A DNA stretch of 64,000 nt from Glossina fuscipes (GCF_014805625.2 NW_023998459.1:1234213-1298212); one strand, 5' to 3'; positions 39,675 through 51,074 are shown, numbered from the stretch's first letter. The notes: a model not told the origin generated them from the sequence alone. Program-made: numbers and translations.

Positions 39675-39680
39675 AGATAT

Positions 39681-40335
39681 TACTACATCCAGAGACCCGT
39701 GGACGTAGACTGACTTTTAATTATTGATTCTGTTAATTTATTTTTTGTTTCTTTAAGAAATTAATTTCTATTATAGTTCTAATGATACCTGTAGATTTTC
39801 AGAGTAGCTTTTGAGCTTTTCCTTTTTTGCCTTTCGTTAGGCGTCAATTAATGACACATATCTCGTTAAATTGATGAGTTTATTAGAACTAAAACACTGT
39901 TACATACTAACTTAAAAACTAGTTCATCCAAAAATGATATTTAATACCATAATAAAAGTGCTGAGTCCAACAGTCCAGACATTGACTCAGCGATTTTATT
40001 ATGCTGTAGCACTGATCAACAGTCACCGTTTTCCTATACAGTGTTAACAAGATTTAATCGTATGGTCGTGTTCTCAAAACATACAATTTTGTGGTATACT
40101 GCTACTGCAATTATTGTGTTCAGCAATTTTCACTGAATCTTTGAATACAATTTCTCGGGCTCGGTTTGCGGTTGTCATTATATCTCGTTCTCATTATTAC
40201 ACGGTACGACCACTTTTTGGGTTGATGGTATTCGATTGCGTTTATATCGAGTTAGGCTTTGCGTTCCTTGCTATTACAACTAAATATTTGTGATATTATC
40301 GGTGTACGTATAACAAAACAATGGAAAGAAAGTTA
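39681..40335 (-). other. Possible 5' leader and LTR of the gypsy-like element
   Basis: This lies where the 5' LTR and leader should be for the minus-strand element. I could not find a second copy of the sequence near 35-37 kb, so LTR identity is inferred from position only and no boundaries or primer-binding site are claimed. Confidence 0.25.
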
Positions 40336-41144
40336 AGAAAAATAAATAAATACACAAATGAGATATAAAATTTAAGAAAAACAAATAAATTGGGAAAAAA
40401 TGTTATAAACAAACACCTACAACAAAGTTTAATAAATTTATTTAAATACATCATTGTTTATATAACTTGCCTAATCCTTTTTGCTTACTAGCTAACCTGA
40501 CAGTTATAAATTCTGAATTAAACTTGTCTGTCTGTACACAGTCTTCAATTCACATTTCCAGAATGTTAAATAGTTTCTGGCAATCCTACATTTTCACTTC
40601 TTGTTATTCCTAAAAATTTTTCCTTCATAGCTCCATATTCATTTATTTGAACAGATAAAAGCATTGAGAATAATTGTTTTCTTTCATTACATTTCCCAAC
40701 ATTGTTTTTTCAAATATTAATGTATATATTAATTTTATCAACTATGTGCTTGCTATTGGTGCCGAGAAAACAATCATAGGGTATAGAGTACTATCAACTT
40801 ACTGCTCATTAAAAGTTGTTCGATGACGAGAACCGTACTTTTTTCCTTCGGCTTTGTAGATGTCGGTTATCGAGTCCATGTATCAAGCAGTGAGTTTACG
40901 GTAATTAAAAAAAATATACACATTTCTTATTGTGATTCTTGATTATATTCAAATGTGCATAATGTAAAATATCGTTAGGAAATGCACATATTTGATACAA
41001 TTAAACCGTTGCCTAGTTCTTATCACTTACCGCTTTTTGTAATCAAAGGCACTAAAGTAACGGAAACATGCTTAGGAAGCGTAAATTCTCTGTGCCCTTA
41101 TATTTTGACGTAAGGTATACTATTTGGAACAATACACTATAACA
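40336..41144. other. Intergenic, nothing recognised
   Basis: AT-rich sequence with no supported gene or repeat. Confidence 0.45.
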
Positions 41145-41920
41145 GATAGGTAAGTTATATTCGTTCTGTGGCCGAATTTCAAATACACGCCGCCTTTAAA
41201 ATCTTTGGCGACCCCTGCTGCTATTGGTTGCCTTCAAAAAGTGAATTGGATAAAATTTATCTTTCACCACAACTAATTAAGTATTAACACACTTACCTGT
41301 TCGCCTTTTATTCTCCAAGTTCTTTTATATGATACCCATATCGCTGATATTATTGAGAAAAAATGAATGCACCAGGTCAGCTGTCCAGCATATTTGTTTT
41401 AGAATTAACGCATTTTTAGACAGATAATATGAGGAATATACGAAATAGTTTGAAACATTCTGTCTAGTTTACCTAAGCAGCATGAAACCTCAAAAAAGTG
41501 AAAAAAAGAAAATGTAATCCAAATTTTCCCATTTTTCCGCATAAATAGTAGCCTTTTTTGTATAGTAAATGTGGGAAATTACCACGTTCCATCTTTTAGT
41601 GAGTAATGAGTAAAAACCCATATATTTTTGTTTAAAAAAAGGGACCTGCTTTCAGTTTACGCTTTATCGCGGGCTTGTGCTCTCAAATGTGCTTGTGCGT
41701 GCAAAAACTTGCAGTGAAAATTGAAATCGATATCCTCATTTTTGCGACTGGGAGAGTGTCAACACTACACATCATACACACGGAGAGACATCGCCTAATT
41801 AAATCCGAATTTCATCCTGATCAAGAATATCTACAGTTCGTAGAGTGTCTGAAACTTCCTTGTGGGTGTTGCAAACATTATAACATAATGAGTACATCCC
41901 CCATTCTTCAATGGTAGTTG
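41145..41920 (+). repeat. Dispersed repeat R1, interrupted copy
   Basis: A head-like piece at 41145-41215 (TATATTCGTTCTGTGGCCGA) and a tail at 41640-41920 (GAAATCGATATCCTCATTTT, GATCAAGAATATCTACAG, TTCCTTGTGGGTGTTGCAAA) match R1, with unrelated or very diverged sequence between. The 80-codon frame at 41675-41917 lies wholly within the repeat and is spurious. Confidence 0.55.
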
Positions 41921-44900
41921 TAACAAATAATATGCATATGTGAGCATATAGCTAAGAAAACATAATAATTGACATAAAATACCCGAAAGTCATAAATAAT
42001 AATAAAGTATAGCACATTCCTTTAAAAACGAATCCGAAGGGTTGCATAACAACATTCATACATACATTCGGATTAAGTTTTGATAAATATATTGATCAAT
42101 TCACCTAGTACTTGAACCGACGTTAAAATATATATATAAATAACGAGATCTGAGAATATTGTTTAATTAGCTTCAAGATGACAATCGAGATTTGAACAAG
42201 ACGCTCGACTGTGGTTAATTGATCTTGCTATTTTAATATAAATAACTAGTTTACCTTTTTATAATATTTCTAAAGCCTTTTTTTAGGATATTAACAATGA
42301 ACAGCCTAAGTAGCAGCTGGTATATCCAAGCTATTAATAGTTTATACAATTCCCACGAGCCAAATCAGATATTTGTTATTTTATTACTTTTTTTATTTAC
42401 ATTTTCTCTCATTCTTTCATACAATGTACCGGGATTAAACCGTTCTATTTACATCATACGCGCTTATTCAAAACTAGTATTTGTTTTATATCGGCAGCCC
42501 TCTAAACGAAATTTTCATCGCAATCTTTTGAACTTAAAGCCATTTTCTCTTCTTGCAGACAAAGTTTAGATTTTCACTAACACATAGCAGTGCGGCAAAG
42601 AGGCAGATATTATTTACTCTGGGGTTTACGGCTTTATATATCTCACGAATATATGTAACTCATGGAATATTCAAGGTGATATGTGCTTAAGCCACGCCTT
42701 GTTTTCTTTAACTGTAAGAAACAGTCATTTTTTTACTTAACATACAGAGCCGTTCGGTATTTTTCGGAATTTTTGCAGTTTATTAATCTTTTCTTCTAAT
42801 TTACAAATCAACAAAGTTTTTAGCTGTAAATCGAATACTTTCTTTTTGACATCAACTCCTAAACTTTCTCATCGTCTTCAAAGAGATCTCTCCTGAACTT
42901 TTCAATTAATTAAAATTGTAAAAATGCACGCTTTTAGATGAATTTAAAAAAAAATTAATTACTGAAAATGCATCCATGACATTTAATAAAAAAAAGAAAA
43001 AAAACATTAATTTGGATAAGGCGCGACAAAAATGGAAATGTCTTATTACATTTCGATTTCAGCCTTACAGGGCAACAATAGGGGTAACAAGTAATTTTTA
43101 CATTTTTGCTGTTTGTACCTGTCGATTTACGTGTCTGATTGTTTTGAGAGATGGAGCGAGTGAGGCAGAGAGAGATAAATAGAGGGTGAGAAGAGCGAGC
43201 CCTCTGCCTGCTGAGATTCACGAAAGTAAAAGGCAAAAGTTTTACACAAATATTTTTATTTTAGACACAGCCGGAGGCAATAGTCATAAATAATATCAGT
43301 TCATCTGCAAATCGTTGCTTTGCGCACTAATGTAGGATACAAATATTTCGTCCGATGTAATCGAGATGCCTACATCTGCGCTTCATAATCTTTACCAATC
43401 CAATAAATTTCTTATGACTGGGTACAAAAATGTTTGGATTTACATTTTTATGATTATCACTTTGGAATCGTGTTACTGCTTAACTAATTGCTTGCTTATA
43501 TTTTTGTAATCGTAATATGTTTAAGACCGTTAAAATCAATCTCCAGAGAGTGAAGTAAATAACAGTCAATAGTGGCGAAATTCGGGCTATGCAGAGAAGG
43601 CATCAAAACTTCTAAGCGAATTGTAAATATTTGTCGTGTCATTAAAGATATGTATCGCCCGATATTATCGCGGTGAAAGATTACTTTTTCCTATCTCGAT
43701 TTTGGACGTTTCACCCCAATGACACGTCAGTCGCATCAGTTATTGGCGGTAGAAGGCCAACCAATCGTTTGGCCAGATTGATTTCACAATGCTTTATAAA
43801 AACATGTTAAAAACCCTACAGCAATCTACAAGTATTCATATAACGACATTTGGGTCATTATATGGAAAGCCGTTGAAAAAGTTGTCTGAACCCTTCTCAA
43901 TGGCGTTCGTTCTTGGACGAAAATTAGTCAGTGTAGCATATTTCAACTAAATATCTCCAGGTAGAAATATGGATGAACAATTAGCAGCAATTTAAACGAA
44001 AAACTTCTTTTCAAGTCGTTTAAGTACCTTTAAGCTTTGGTGATCGTTTAAATTATACATAAAACTGGCGTGAAGTTAGCCCGCCGTGGACAATCCACTT
44101 ATGTGTTTTCGGTAAAACACTTGGCTCGCACCTTTATTAAGATAATTAATAGTTTGCCGATATTGCAGAAATAACAATATGATTATAAAAAAAAAAACTA
44201 AACAAAATACATTAAATCCAAACGTAAGCAAAAAACAAAATTTGTTGTTACTTGTTGCCATCAGGCAGACGTAAAAAAAAGAAAAAGAAAAGAAAAATTA
44301 CAATATACAAAGTAAGTTACAAAAAAATGTAGAGAATTAACACAATTTCAGTTTCTTTATATGTTTTGAAAGACGCCGAAAGCTTTTAGAAAAGCCTAAC
44401 TTTGTTACTATGACCAGGATTCATCACCGCTAAAATCCTCTATATATATACACTGAATTAATTATAAAATATTCATTTTTAGTAAAGATATAACTCAAAA
44501 TATCTGGCTATCTTCACTTCGGTATATACTACAATGTCTTTTTCTTTTGTCTTCCTCTCGCATTCCGCTCTATATGCTACACGTGCGTAAATTCTCAAAT
44601 CACACGTATGAAATGTCTATAACCAGCAAGCTGCTTTAAAAATCATCGCACGATTTTATTTTGTATTCAGATATTGTTCGCTTAACTATTACTTTATTAA
44701 ACCGTCATGTACTTTATTTTTATTTGATTATCTTTTTATTTAAACATACAAACCATTAAAAATAATGTGAAAAATTCAAGCATAGATACGATTCAGAAGT
44801 TATAATATGAATATAATATAGCAAATTAAGAAGAAAGATAGATTGAAAAAATTAGCAAGAAATTTACTAACGGTCTTCAAGTGAAGCCGCAGCGAGTTAA

Positions 44901-45344
44901 GACATGGAAATCGTAAAGTTTTGAACTGCAAATGTTTTTATGTTGTTATTATTTATACGTCATAGGATTTCTGAACGTTTCGACAAAATTAATGCATTGT
45001 ATATATAAAGATATTTGAACTCTTCCGTTAATGATAATGAAAAAAGGGTAGTTTAAAAAAAGTATTTAATTCGACTTTTTTTAATGCACTCAGAACAAAA
45101 CATGAAGATTACAATTTTAATTTCTTCTATTTTCTTCCTTCTCTTTTTATACGTCCGATAAATTAATGTGCAATAGCATAATAGGTTAATAAGAAAGAAA
45201 TTTACGAAAGCTTTCGTGTGCTAACCCTCCTTTCCTTTTATAATCCCACTCACTCACTCACACTCTCGTGCCACCTATATTCACCTAAATCACGTAAATC
45301 TATGCAAAAGTACCTGCCGTATGAGCAAAAAAAAAGCGAAAAAT
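41921..45344. other. Intergenic, nothing firmly recognised
   Basis: No supported gene. A plus frame at 42297-42569 (90 codons, one hydrophobic stretch) has no known domain. The block at 43560-43930 has a less AT-rich texture that could be a transposon fossil, but I cannot name it. A short piece at about 44930-45010 (TTTCTGAACGTTTCGACAAA) resembles the R1 tail. Confidence 0.45.
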
Positions 45345-45635
45345 GGGTGTGAGTATAGTATAGTATAGTACTAGTATAGTATAATATAATATAGCACATT
45401 ATATACACTATACTATGCTCCAGTATAGTACAATGTACTATACTATACTCTAGTATAGTATAATATATTCTAGTACAAAATACACTATACTATAGTATAG
45501 TATAGAATATACTATACTATAGTATATATAGTATATAGTATAGTATATTCTAGTAAGAAATACACTATAATGTAGGATAATAAATTTCAGTACAAATTAC
45601 ACTATACTGTAGTAAATAATATTCTAGTACAAAAT
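45345..45635. repeat. Palindrome-rich TATAGTA array
   Basis: Nearly 300 bases of interleaved TATAGTA/TACTATA words. A longer unit, roughly TTCTAGTACAAAATACACTA followed by TACTATAG, recurs near 45467, 45548, 45587 and 45630 with decay. The words are mutually complementary, so the tract can form many hairpins. It lies about 270 bases from the assembly gap. Confidence 0.8.
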
Positions 45636-45908
45636 TTTCAAACGCTACCAGGAGAACGTTTACCAGAAATAATACAAAGTTACCGTAAACACTTTCTAAT
45701 GTTCTGCTTCAGTCATCCGCGTTCCACCATATAGAAAGCGTTCAGCATTCACAAGGGTACAGACTTTAGAAAGCAGATGAATAATGTTAAGCATACCTTT
45801 AAGCTTGTCAGTGGCATATTTGACTTTGAGTACTTTTTATCAAAAATAAAAATAAATGTTCCACAGCGAATGTCAACTGCCTTCATTTTCTAATATTTGA
45901 GAAAAATC

Positions 45909-45918
45909 NNNNNNNNNN
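45909..45918. other. Assembly gap (10 N)
   Basis: Ten unresolved bases. The sequence on the two sides need not be contiguous in the genome, which matters for the truncated gene copy that ends at this point. Confidence 0.99.
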
Positions 45919-46343
45919 AGTTTGCAATTGATTGTAACAAGGATTACAGCAACGCACATCAAATTCAAATCCCATATTAGGAATATTTACACGATTACTG
46001 GAACAATTGTCACAAATAGCTTTTCCACAGTTTCTACAATGATGTTGACGAATACCTTTAAAAAAATAAAAACACAAATCAAAAATACAATATCAAATAA
46101 TCTAAATTTAAACATATTCATTTACCGATTTGCTTTTGATCCATCATGGAACGAAAATTCCAAAAAAATGGATAGGCGATTGCAATCTTCCGAGAGTATT
46201 GTATTATGGTGCCATTTTCTTGGCCTATGTACAGTTGACGGGTATCTTGGACATAACCGATACATGTACATCCTGATGGCATATACTGACAAACACTTGG
46301 CCAGTACTGTCCGGAATCGCGTTTTAACCATATTCTCACAGTT
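45919..46343 (-). pseudogene. Partial, internally deleted WDFY2-like (WD40-FYVE) gene copy
   Basis: WDFY2 proteins are endosomal WD40-FYVE adaptors that bind phosphatidylinositol 3-phosphate. Two minus-strand exons are visible. Exon 46126-46343 follows a good acceptor (TTTTACAG) and encodes the first WD repeat end (VRIWLKRDSGQYWPS, YIGQENGTIIQY), then jumps to FYVE-start residues FFWNFRSMMDQKQIG. A 70-base GT-AG intron (46056-46125) follows. Exon 45919-46055 continues the FYVE finger in frame: [20 protein letters not shown], then FDVRCCNPC, where RVC is usual. WD repeats 2-4, roughly 180 residues in family members, are missing. Just after IIQY the other frame reads LSEDCNRLS, the expected continuation, so a small indel precedes the deletion; together they keep the frame open. 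Downstream sequence is lost at the 10-N gap. It is most likely a partial genomic duplicate, or else a misassembly. Confidence 0.78.
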
Positions 46344-46399
46344 CTGTAAAATGCAGTATATGGAAATGTAAAACTCTACCTTTCCTATTTTTAATATTT

Positions 46400-46480
46400 T
46401 CTCAATTGTAAACAAATGCAGAATAATTTTTTCAATTATTCTCAATTGTAAACAAATGCAGACTAACTTTTTCAATATTT
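46400..46480. repeat. Two-copy 40-bp tandem repeat
   Basis: CTCAATTGTAAACAAATGCA occurs at 46401 and again at 46441, each followed by a diverged TTTTTTCAAT stretch. A reverse-complement copy (TACAATTGAGAATAATTGAA) lies at about 46545-46570, so the region can fold. Confidence 0.75.
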
Positions 46481-46740
46481 TCCCAGATGTGACTATATTC
46501 AGACTCGCTCATTTAATTACTCTCAAATGTTACCAATAGTTTGTGTACAATTGAGAATAATTGAAAAAATTAGTCTATTTCTTTACAAGCGCCTGTTGCA
46601 TTAAAGAATCGAGAAATTATTATGCAAAACTTTTATGAACTTTTGTACGAAAGCTTAACGCCTTTCAGTTCGTATGAAGTAAGATTGGCGATATACCAAC
46701 AAATCGGAAATTCGATTGAAAAACATATGAAATTGTTTAA
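46481..46740. other. Short spacer between repeats
   Basis: No gene. It holds the inverted copy of the 46.4-kb repeat near 46545-46576. Confidence 0.4.
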
Positions 46741-46831
46741 AATTCAAAAGGTGTGAAAGAAATATACAACACATATGAATTCAAAAGGTGGTGTGAAAGA
46801 AATTTACAAAAACATATGAATTCAAAAGCTG
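46741..46831. repeat. Short tandem repeat, about 37-41 bp, 2.3 copies
   Basis: Units at 46741-46777, 46778-46818 and a partial third from 46819 all begin AATTCAAAAG and share GTGTGAAAGAAAT and ACATATG. Confidence 0.8.
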
Positions 46832-47567
46832 TAGTAGTATTTGCATATAGAATATTGGTTGTGTAAACGGGTGGTTATGCCGGTGTCGCCGTTTATTCAA
46901 AAAAATTATACCTATCAATATGGAATATGGCATTGGTAACGACGAATTTGATGGTAGCCAACATGACAAAAAAACAGCAAAGCATGAAAGAAAATGCAAT
47001 ATTTAAGTCGTGATTTATTTAATAAACTGCAAAGAGATGTAAAGAAGAGCACACATTTCTTAAGTAACAAAATTTTTAATGCTTTTTGTTTATTTTCTTA
47101 TTCTCAGTAATTTGTATAAAAATTGCCAACATCTGAGAATAAGCGTTCACATTTGTTTACACTTCTCAATAATTAAAAAAGTATTTGTCTGAAAATTGAA
47201 AAGTAAACATTTTTAATAATTGATGCTGAAAAGTGATCAACAATCGTAATCCAATCATTCCATATTAAGAATCGTTAACTTCACGCGCAAATTAAGGTTT
47301 TTCAAATTTTTTCATTTTTATCATGAACCAAAGCAAGCGGACAAATTTGAAAATTAAATATTTCCGAAGGTGTTCATGTGGCTGAGAATTCCGGTAGATT
47401 AGTTTAGTTAATTGCAGAACGTCTAACTATAAACATCGTAATATGGATGAATAAATTCAATATTTAATGTGTTCAAATTTCTTTGATAGTTAATTGAATA
47501 ACTGCATTTTGAAATTTTATTACTTCCGTTGTTTAATTTGATTTGAAATTTGATTGAAATTTTCTGT
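46832..47567. other. Intergenic, nothing recognised
   Basis: AT-rich sequence. Near 47150-47190 a degenerate inverted match to the 46.4-kb repeat is visible (CATTTGTTTACACTTCTCAA). No gene. Confidence 0.4.
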
Positions 47568-47710
47568 CGAATTCCAGATCGAAAGCATATAAAATCTTAT
47601 TATACACTCTTAAACAGTCTTGAACAGTTGTAAACACTTTGTTAAAATAGCGAAATTCCGGATCGAAACTATATAAAATGTCATTAAACAGTCTTAAACA
47701 GTCTTAAACT
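47568..47710. repeat. Two-copy tandem repeat of about 80 bp
   Basis: The block CGAATTCCAGATCGAAAGCA then TATAAAAT and TTAAACAGTCTTGAACAGT recurs as CGAAATTCCGGATCGAAACT then ATATAAAAT and TTAAACAGTCTTAAACAGTC. The AACAGTCTTAAACAGTCTTA words form a smaller nested repeat. Confidence 0.7.
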
Positions 47711-47914
47711 TGAAAAACTTTTTTTGAATTACTTGACGTAAAGCTTTCTATGTCATTTGCACAATCGGGACAATTTTTATCGGTAAATTAAAAGTATGAG
47801 TCGGATACACTGTGTATATTATAATCTAATGATGACTGAAGTTTTTGAAATGTTTGGCTTTCTTTATATCTTAATTTTCTTAGTTATTATAAACAAAGGT
47901 ACACCCATTTTTAA

Positions 47915-48130
47915 ATGTCATGGATGACTAAAGCCATGTTTTACTTAGCCATCTCTGGCTTCGCTATATTGATTACAACGAAAACCCATGCACCGACGGA
48001 CATAACCGAAGCTTACCGTATCGCATATAAGCCAACGCCTAATCAATCGCTTGTTTATGGATGTTGCAAAGGCAACAACAAAATTAATATGCCTTTTTCT
48101 TTCGCGATGGAAGCAAAAATTAAAAATTGA
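47915..48130 (+). CDS. Small putative secreted or anchored peptide, unrecognised
   Basis: A 71-codon ATG frame. Residues about 7-25 (AMFYLAISGFAILITTKTHA) could be a signal peptide or anchor. The rest is mixed polar, contains the Cys pair GCCKGN and ends in a basic tail. I recognise no family. There is no clear upstream exon, and an AT-rich chance frame of this length is quite possible, so the call rests only on the N-terminal hydrophobic segment. Confidence 0.15.
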   Translation: MSWMTKAMFYLAISGFAILITTKTHAPTDITEAYRIAYKPTPNQSLVYGCCKGNNKINMPFSFAMEAKIKN

Positions 48131-48498
48131 ACCATATTAAAGTAAAGCAGATCAGATAAAGAATACAATGGAATAGCGTGAACATTGTAAAGAATGTGTA
48201 AATTGTTAGATGTCTGTTAAAACCAGAATTAATAACTTTTTATTTTTAAATACATGGTACTTATTATTGTAAAATATCTTTACAGAAATCTCTAATGGTT
48301 ATATTACCAAATACCTCCAACATAAGAAAAGTTTAACGTTTCACAGCACTTTTTTTGACATATGAGATTGCATTAATATATCTGCTACTTTATACATTAA
48401 AAGAAATACCTTCAAATGCTCGACAAAAAATTTTATATTTTATAACATATCTTTTTCTTTTATAAGCAGTTACAAAATTCATGTAATTTTTTATTTTT

Positions 48499-48499
<1 letters not shown>
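48131..48499. other. Intergenic, nothing recognised
   Basis: AT-rich spacer up to the (ATTT)n tail of the LINE copy that follows. Confidence 0.45.
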
Positions 48500-48549
<50 letters not shown>

Positions 48550-49568
48550 TTCCACTTATACTAGAAACTCAACTAAAACAAAATGGCAGTCGAGTTCAAT
48601 TGACTCTTAGGTAAATCTTAAAATTAATTAATAATAAAACTTAGTATAAGTACAATAAAACAAATAAGGAGGAAAAAAAGAAAAAAAAAAAGCATGTACA
48701 CAACTAGCATAGAGCCACACCCACAACCGATACAGAAACAAATTGCAAGTGAACTCCTAAGCCATCGCAAACATGCATAAGCTTGGCAACCGATAATTGT
48801 TAACAACAAATTAATTTTCGACTCATAATGACATATTTAAGGTTAAGTCAGTTTAAGTACGACATAGGTAAATAGCGCGTATTAAGCAATGTTGCTTTAA
48901 TGGACTTTAAAGAGTCCGTTAATGAGAATAAATGATAGACGTCATTTAGGTTCTTGCAAACAACTCTGAGAGAGTTAAACAGTTCAAAATTATATTTGCA
49001 TTGACTAAGCTTTATCAACATAAAGTGCCTAGAGAAGCGGTTAGGGACATTAAAGCCTAAGAAGTAATGCGGGCGAGTCAATTGCACCATTTATTAATTT
49101 GATTAAGAAGGAAACCTCAAGAACAAATCTACGTTTCTCGAGTGACGGTAAGGATAACAGAAGCAACCTATTTTCATAGGGTGGAAGAGTGGAAATCGGG
49201 TCCCAACCCAAATTCCTAAGGGCAAACAGTAAGAATTGCTTTTGTATAGATTCAATTGAATCTACGTAGCACCTATATGAAGGAGACCACACAACAGAGG
49301 CATACTCAAGTATAGGTCTAACCAAACACGTGTAAAGCCTTTTCGTAATGTAACGATCATCAAGCTCTTTGGACCACCTCTTTATAAAACCAAGCGCGGA
49401 CCTAGCTTTGCTTAACGAGGACTCAATATGCAAATTGAAACGTAACCTATTATTCGACTATAGGTTACGTTTAAATCTATGAACGAATCGACGTTTTCCA
49501 ACCTGTGCGAATCAATGATGTATTGAGTACTGAACGACTTCCTTCTTAAGAAAGAAAGCTTCTTACAT

Positions 49569-51074
49569 TTATTTAGATCTAGTTTCAGTCACGGGGAATT
49601 CATCCGAGGTAATGAGGTTAAACAAAACCCTGAATGATCTACCATGCAGATAAGAGCTTAACCATTCCACTAAGAAGAGAGGAAAGCCAGAGGTCTGGAT
49701 TTTAAATCTAAGTAGTCTATGATTAACCATATCAAACGCTTTGCTAAAGTCAGTGTAAATGACATCAGTGCGAGAACCACTAGAAAAAGCCTTGAAAACA
49801 TGAGAAGTAAACTCTAACAGATTGGTCACCGTAGATCTTCGCTTTCGAAAACCATGCTGGAAAGGAGAAATATACAATTTCATGGAAAAGGCTATATACT
49901 GAGCCACAATTCGCTCGAACAGTTTAGGTAAGACACTCAACTTGGCAATGCCTCTGTAGTTCTCTACAAGTTGCCTACTACCACTTTTGTGAATAGGAAT
50001 AAGGAAAGAAGTCTTCCAACACAAAGGGAAAACACCTAAATTCAAAGATTTATTCAAAAACTTTGAGATAACAGCACAAAGCTCGCCAGCATAAGATATG
50101 AGTACACATGAGGGGCTTCCATCAGGTCCAGGCGAACAATTATATTTCAGAGAGCTCAATCCTTCAAAAACGTCATTTTCAGATATAACAAAGTTAGGAA
50201 TTGAAATCGAATTAGAAATCGGATATGGATAGTTTACCGATAAATCAAAATTGGCAGTTGAAAAGTTCTGTCGGAAGTATTCCGCACAGAGATTTGAGGT
50301 TTCAAAATCATCCGAGGACTCGGAGCCATTAAAAGACACAAACGACGGATTTATGGAGATTTTTCTTTTGGATTTAACGAAATTAAAAAAGTATTTAGGG
50401 TTAGCAAACAAGGAGGATTTAACAAACTGAAGGTATCTGCAGTAGTATTGGCGGTTGAGGGAATTAAATTTATGCCTTGCAACAGAGTAAGCGAAATAGT
50501 CGAAAGAAGAACCACTTTTCGAAAATTTTTTGAAAAGCTTGTTTTTCCTATTCTTGTAGTATTTAATTGTTTTATTAAACCACGGGGGACTCTTGCTTCG
50601 AGGACGAGACTGCTTGATCGGAACGGATGCAGAAATAGCTTGATTTAATATATTGTAGAACGACGACAGTAAGCTATCAATGCTTCCCCCTGAGAAATCG
50701 AGCACAATATGAGAAAGATGTGATTTTAGTATGGAAACATTGATTTTATGGAAATCATAAAGTTTATATGAAGAATTTGAATTTTGAACGTTATAGAAGT
50801 TCAACGAACCAACATACTTGTAATGAAAGGAAACACCCAATGCTGGATGATATGGATCCTCAGGTAAACTAAACGGAAGACAACGATTAACGCAAACCTC
50901 AGGAAAATTTGCAAAGCAGAGATCAAGAAATCTACCATTGCAATTAGGGGTACCATTGTATTGAACTAAATTATTATCAAATAATTCATTGAAGAACACA
51001 ACGGCTTTATCAGATGTTGAGGTAGGAATCAAACAGCCAGAACTATCACTGTAAAACCAATTGACTTGAGGCAA
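49569..51074 (-). pseudogene. LINE ORF2: linker and N-terminal reverse transcriptase
   Basis: A 501-codon open frame, the longest in the window. The first 250 residues are the endonuclease-RT linker, with IKQSRPRSKSPPWFNKTIKY and KNKLFKKFSKSGSS. The reverse transcriptase starts at about residue 300: VFEGLSSLKYNCSPGPDGSP, then WKTSFLIPIHKSG, ENYRGIAKLSVLPKLFERIV, PFQHGFRKRRSTVTNLLEF and DVIYTDFSKAFDMVNH, with the first catalytic Asp in YTDFSKAFD. It runs into deleted sequence before the YADD block, so the palm is incomplete. The upstream endonuclease lies one frame away. The long frame suggests a comparatively recent insertion, unlike copies C-E. Confidence 0.9.

Larger units (their letters stand above)
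36905..39680 (-). mobile_element. Gypsy-like LTR retrotransposon relic, gag and pol fragments
   Basis: Read on minus from high to low coordinates. A gag capsid-like piece lies at 39435-39674 (ISRRQAAHTAYTVFENYDGG, then KHYQAVAIIRNKTKG), followed by an unresolved stretch, then pol. Pol holds reverse transcriptase in two frames: 37904-38266 with VWDIDKKG, RLVIDFWKLNQK and YFTTLDLKCRFHQIELTERD, and 37669-37866 with the catalytic CYVYVDDVIIF. RNase H follows at 37057-37389 (LADKELRIARNEKDLLVIVW, NIFTDHQP). Translation resembling the RNase H to integrase linker continues in another frame to about 36905. Integrase and any envelope gene are absent. Frameshifts and stops separate all blocks. It looks like an errantivirus-type (17.6/297-like) Ty3/gypsy element, long dead. 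Confidence 0.85.

Noticed and set aside
39840..40330. Possible LTR of the gypsy-like element
   Set aside because: No second copy was found in the window and no boundaries or primer site could be shown, so it is listed only as a possible leader region.
42297..42569. 90-codon plus frame with a hydrophobic segment, preceded by TTTTTTTAG
   Set aside because: No family recognised, AT-rich composition and no partner exon, so a chance frame is more likely.
43560..43930. Less AT-rich block that might be a transposon fossil
   Set aside because: Translations on both strands gave no motif that I could assign to a transposase or reverse transcriptase.
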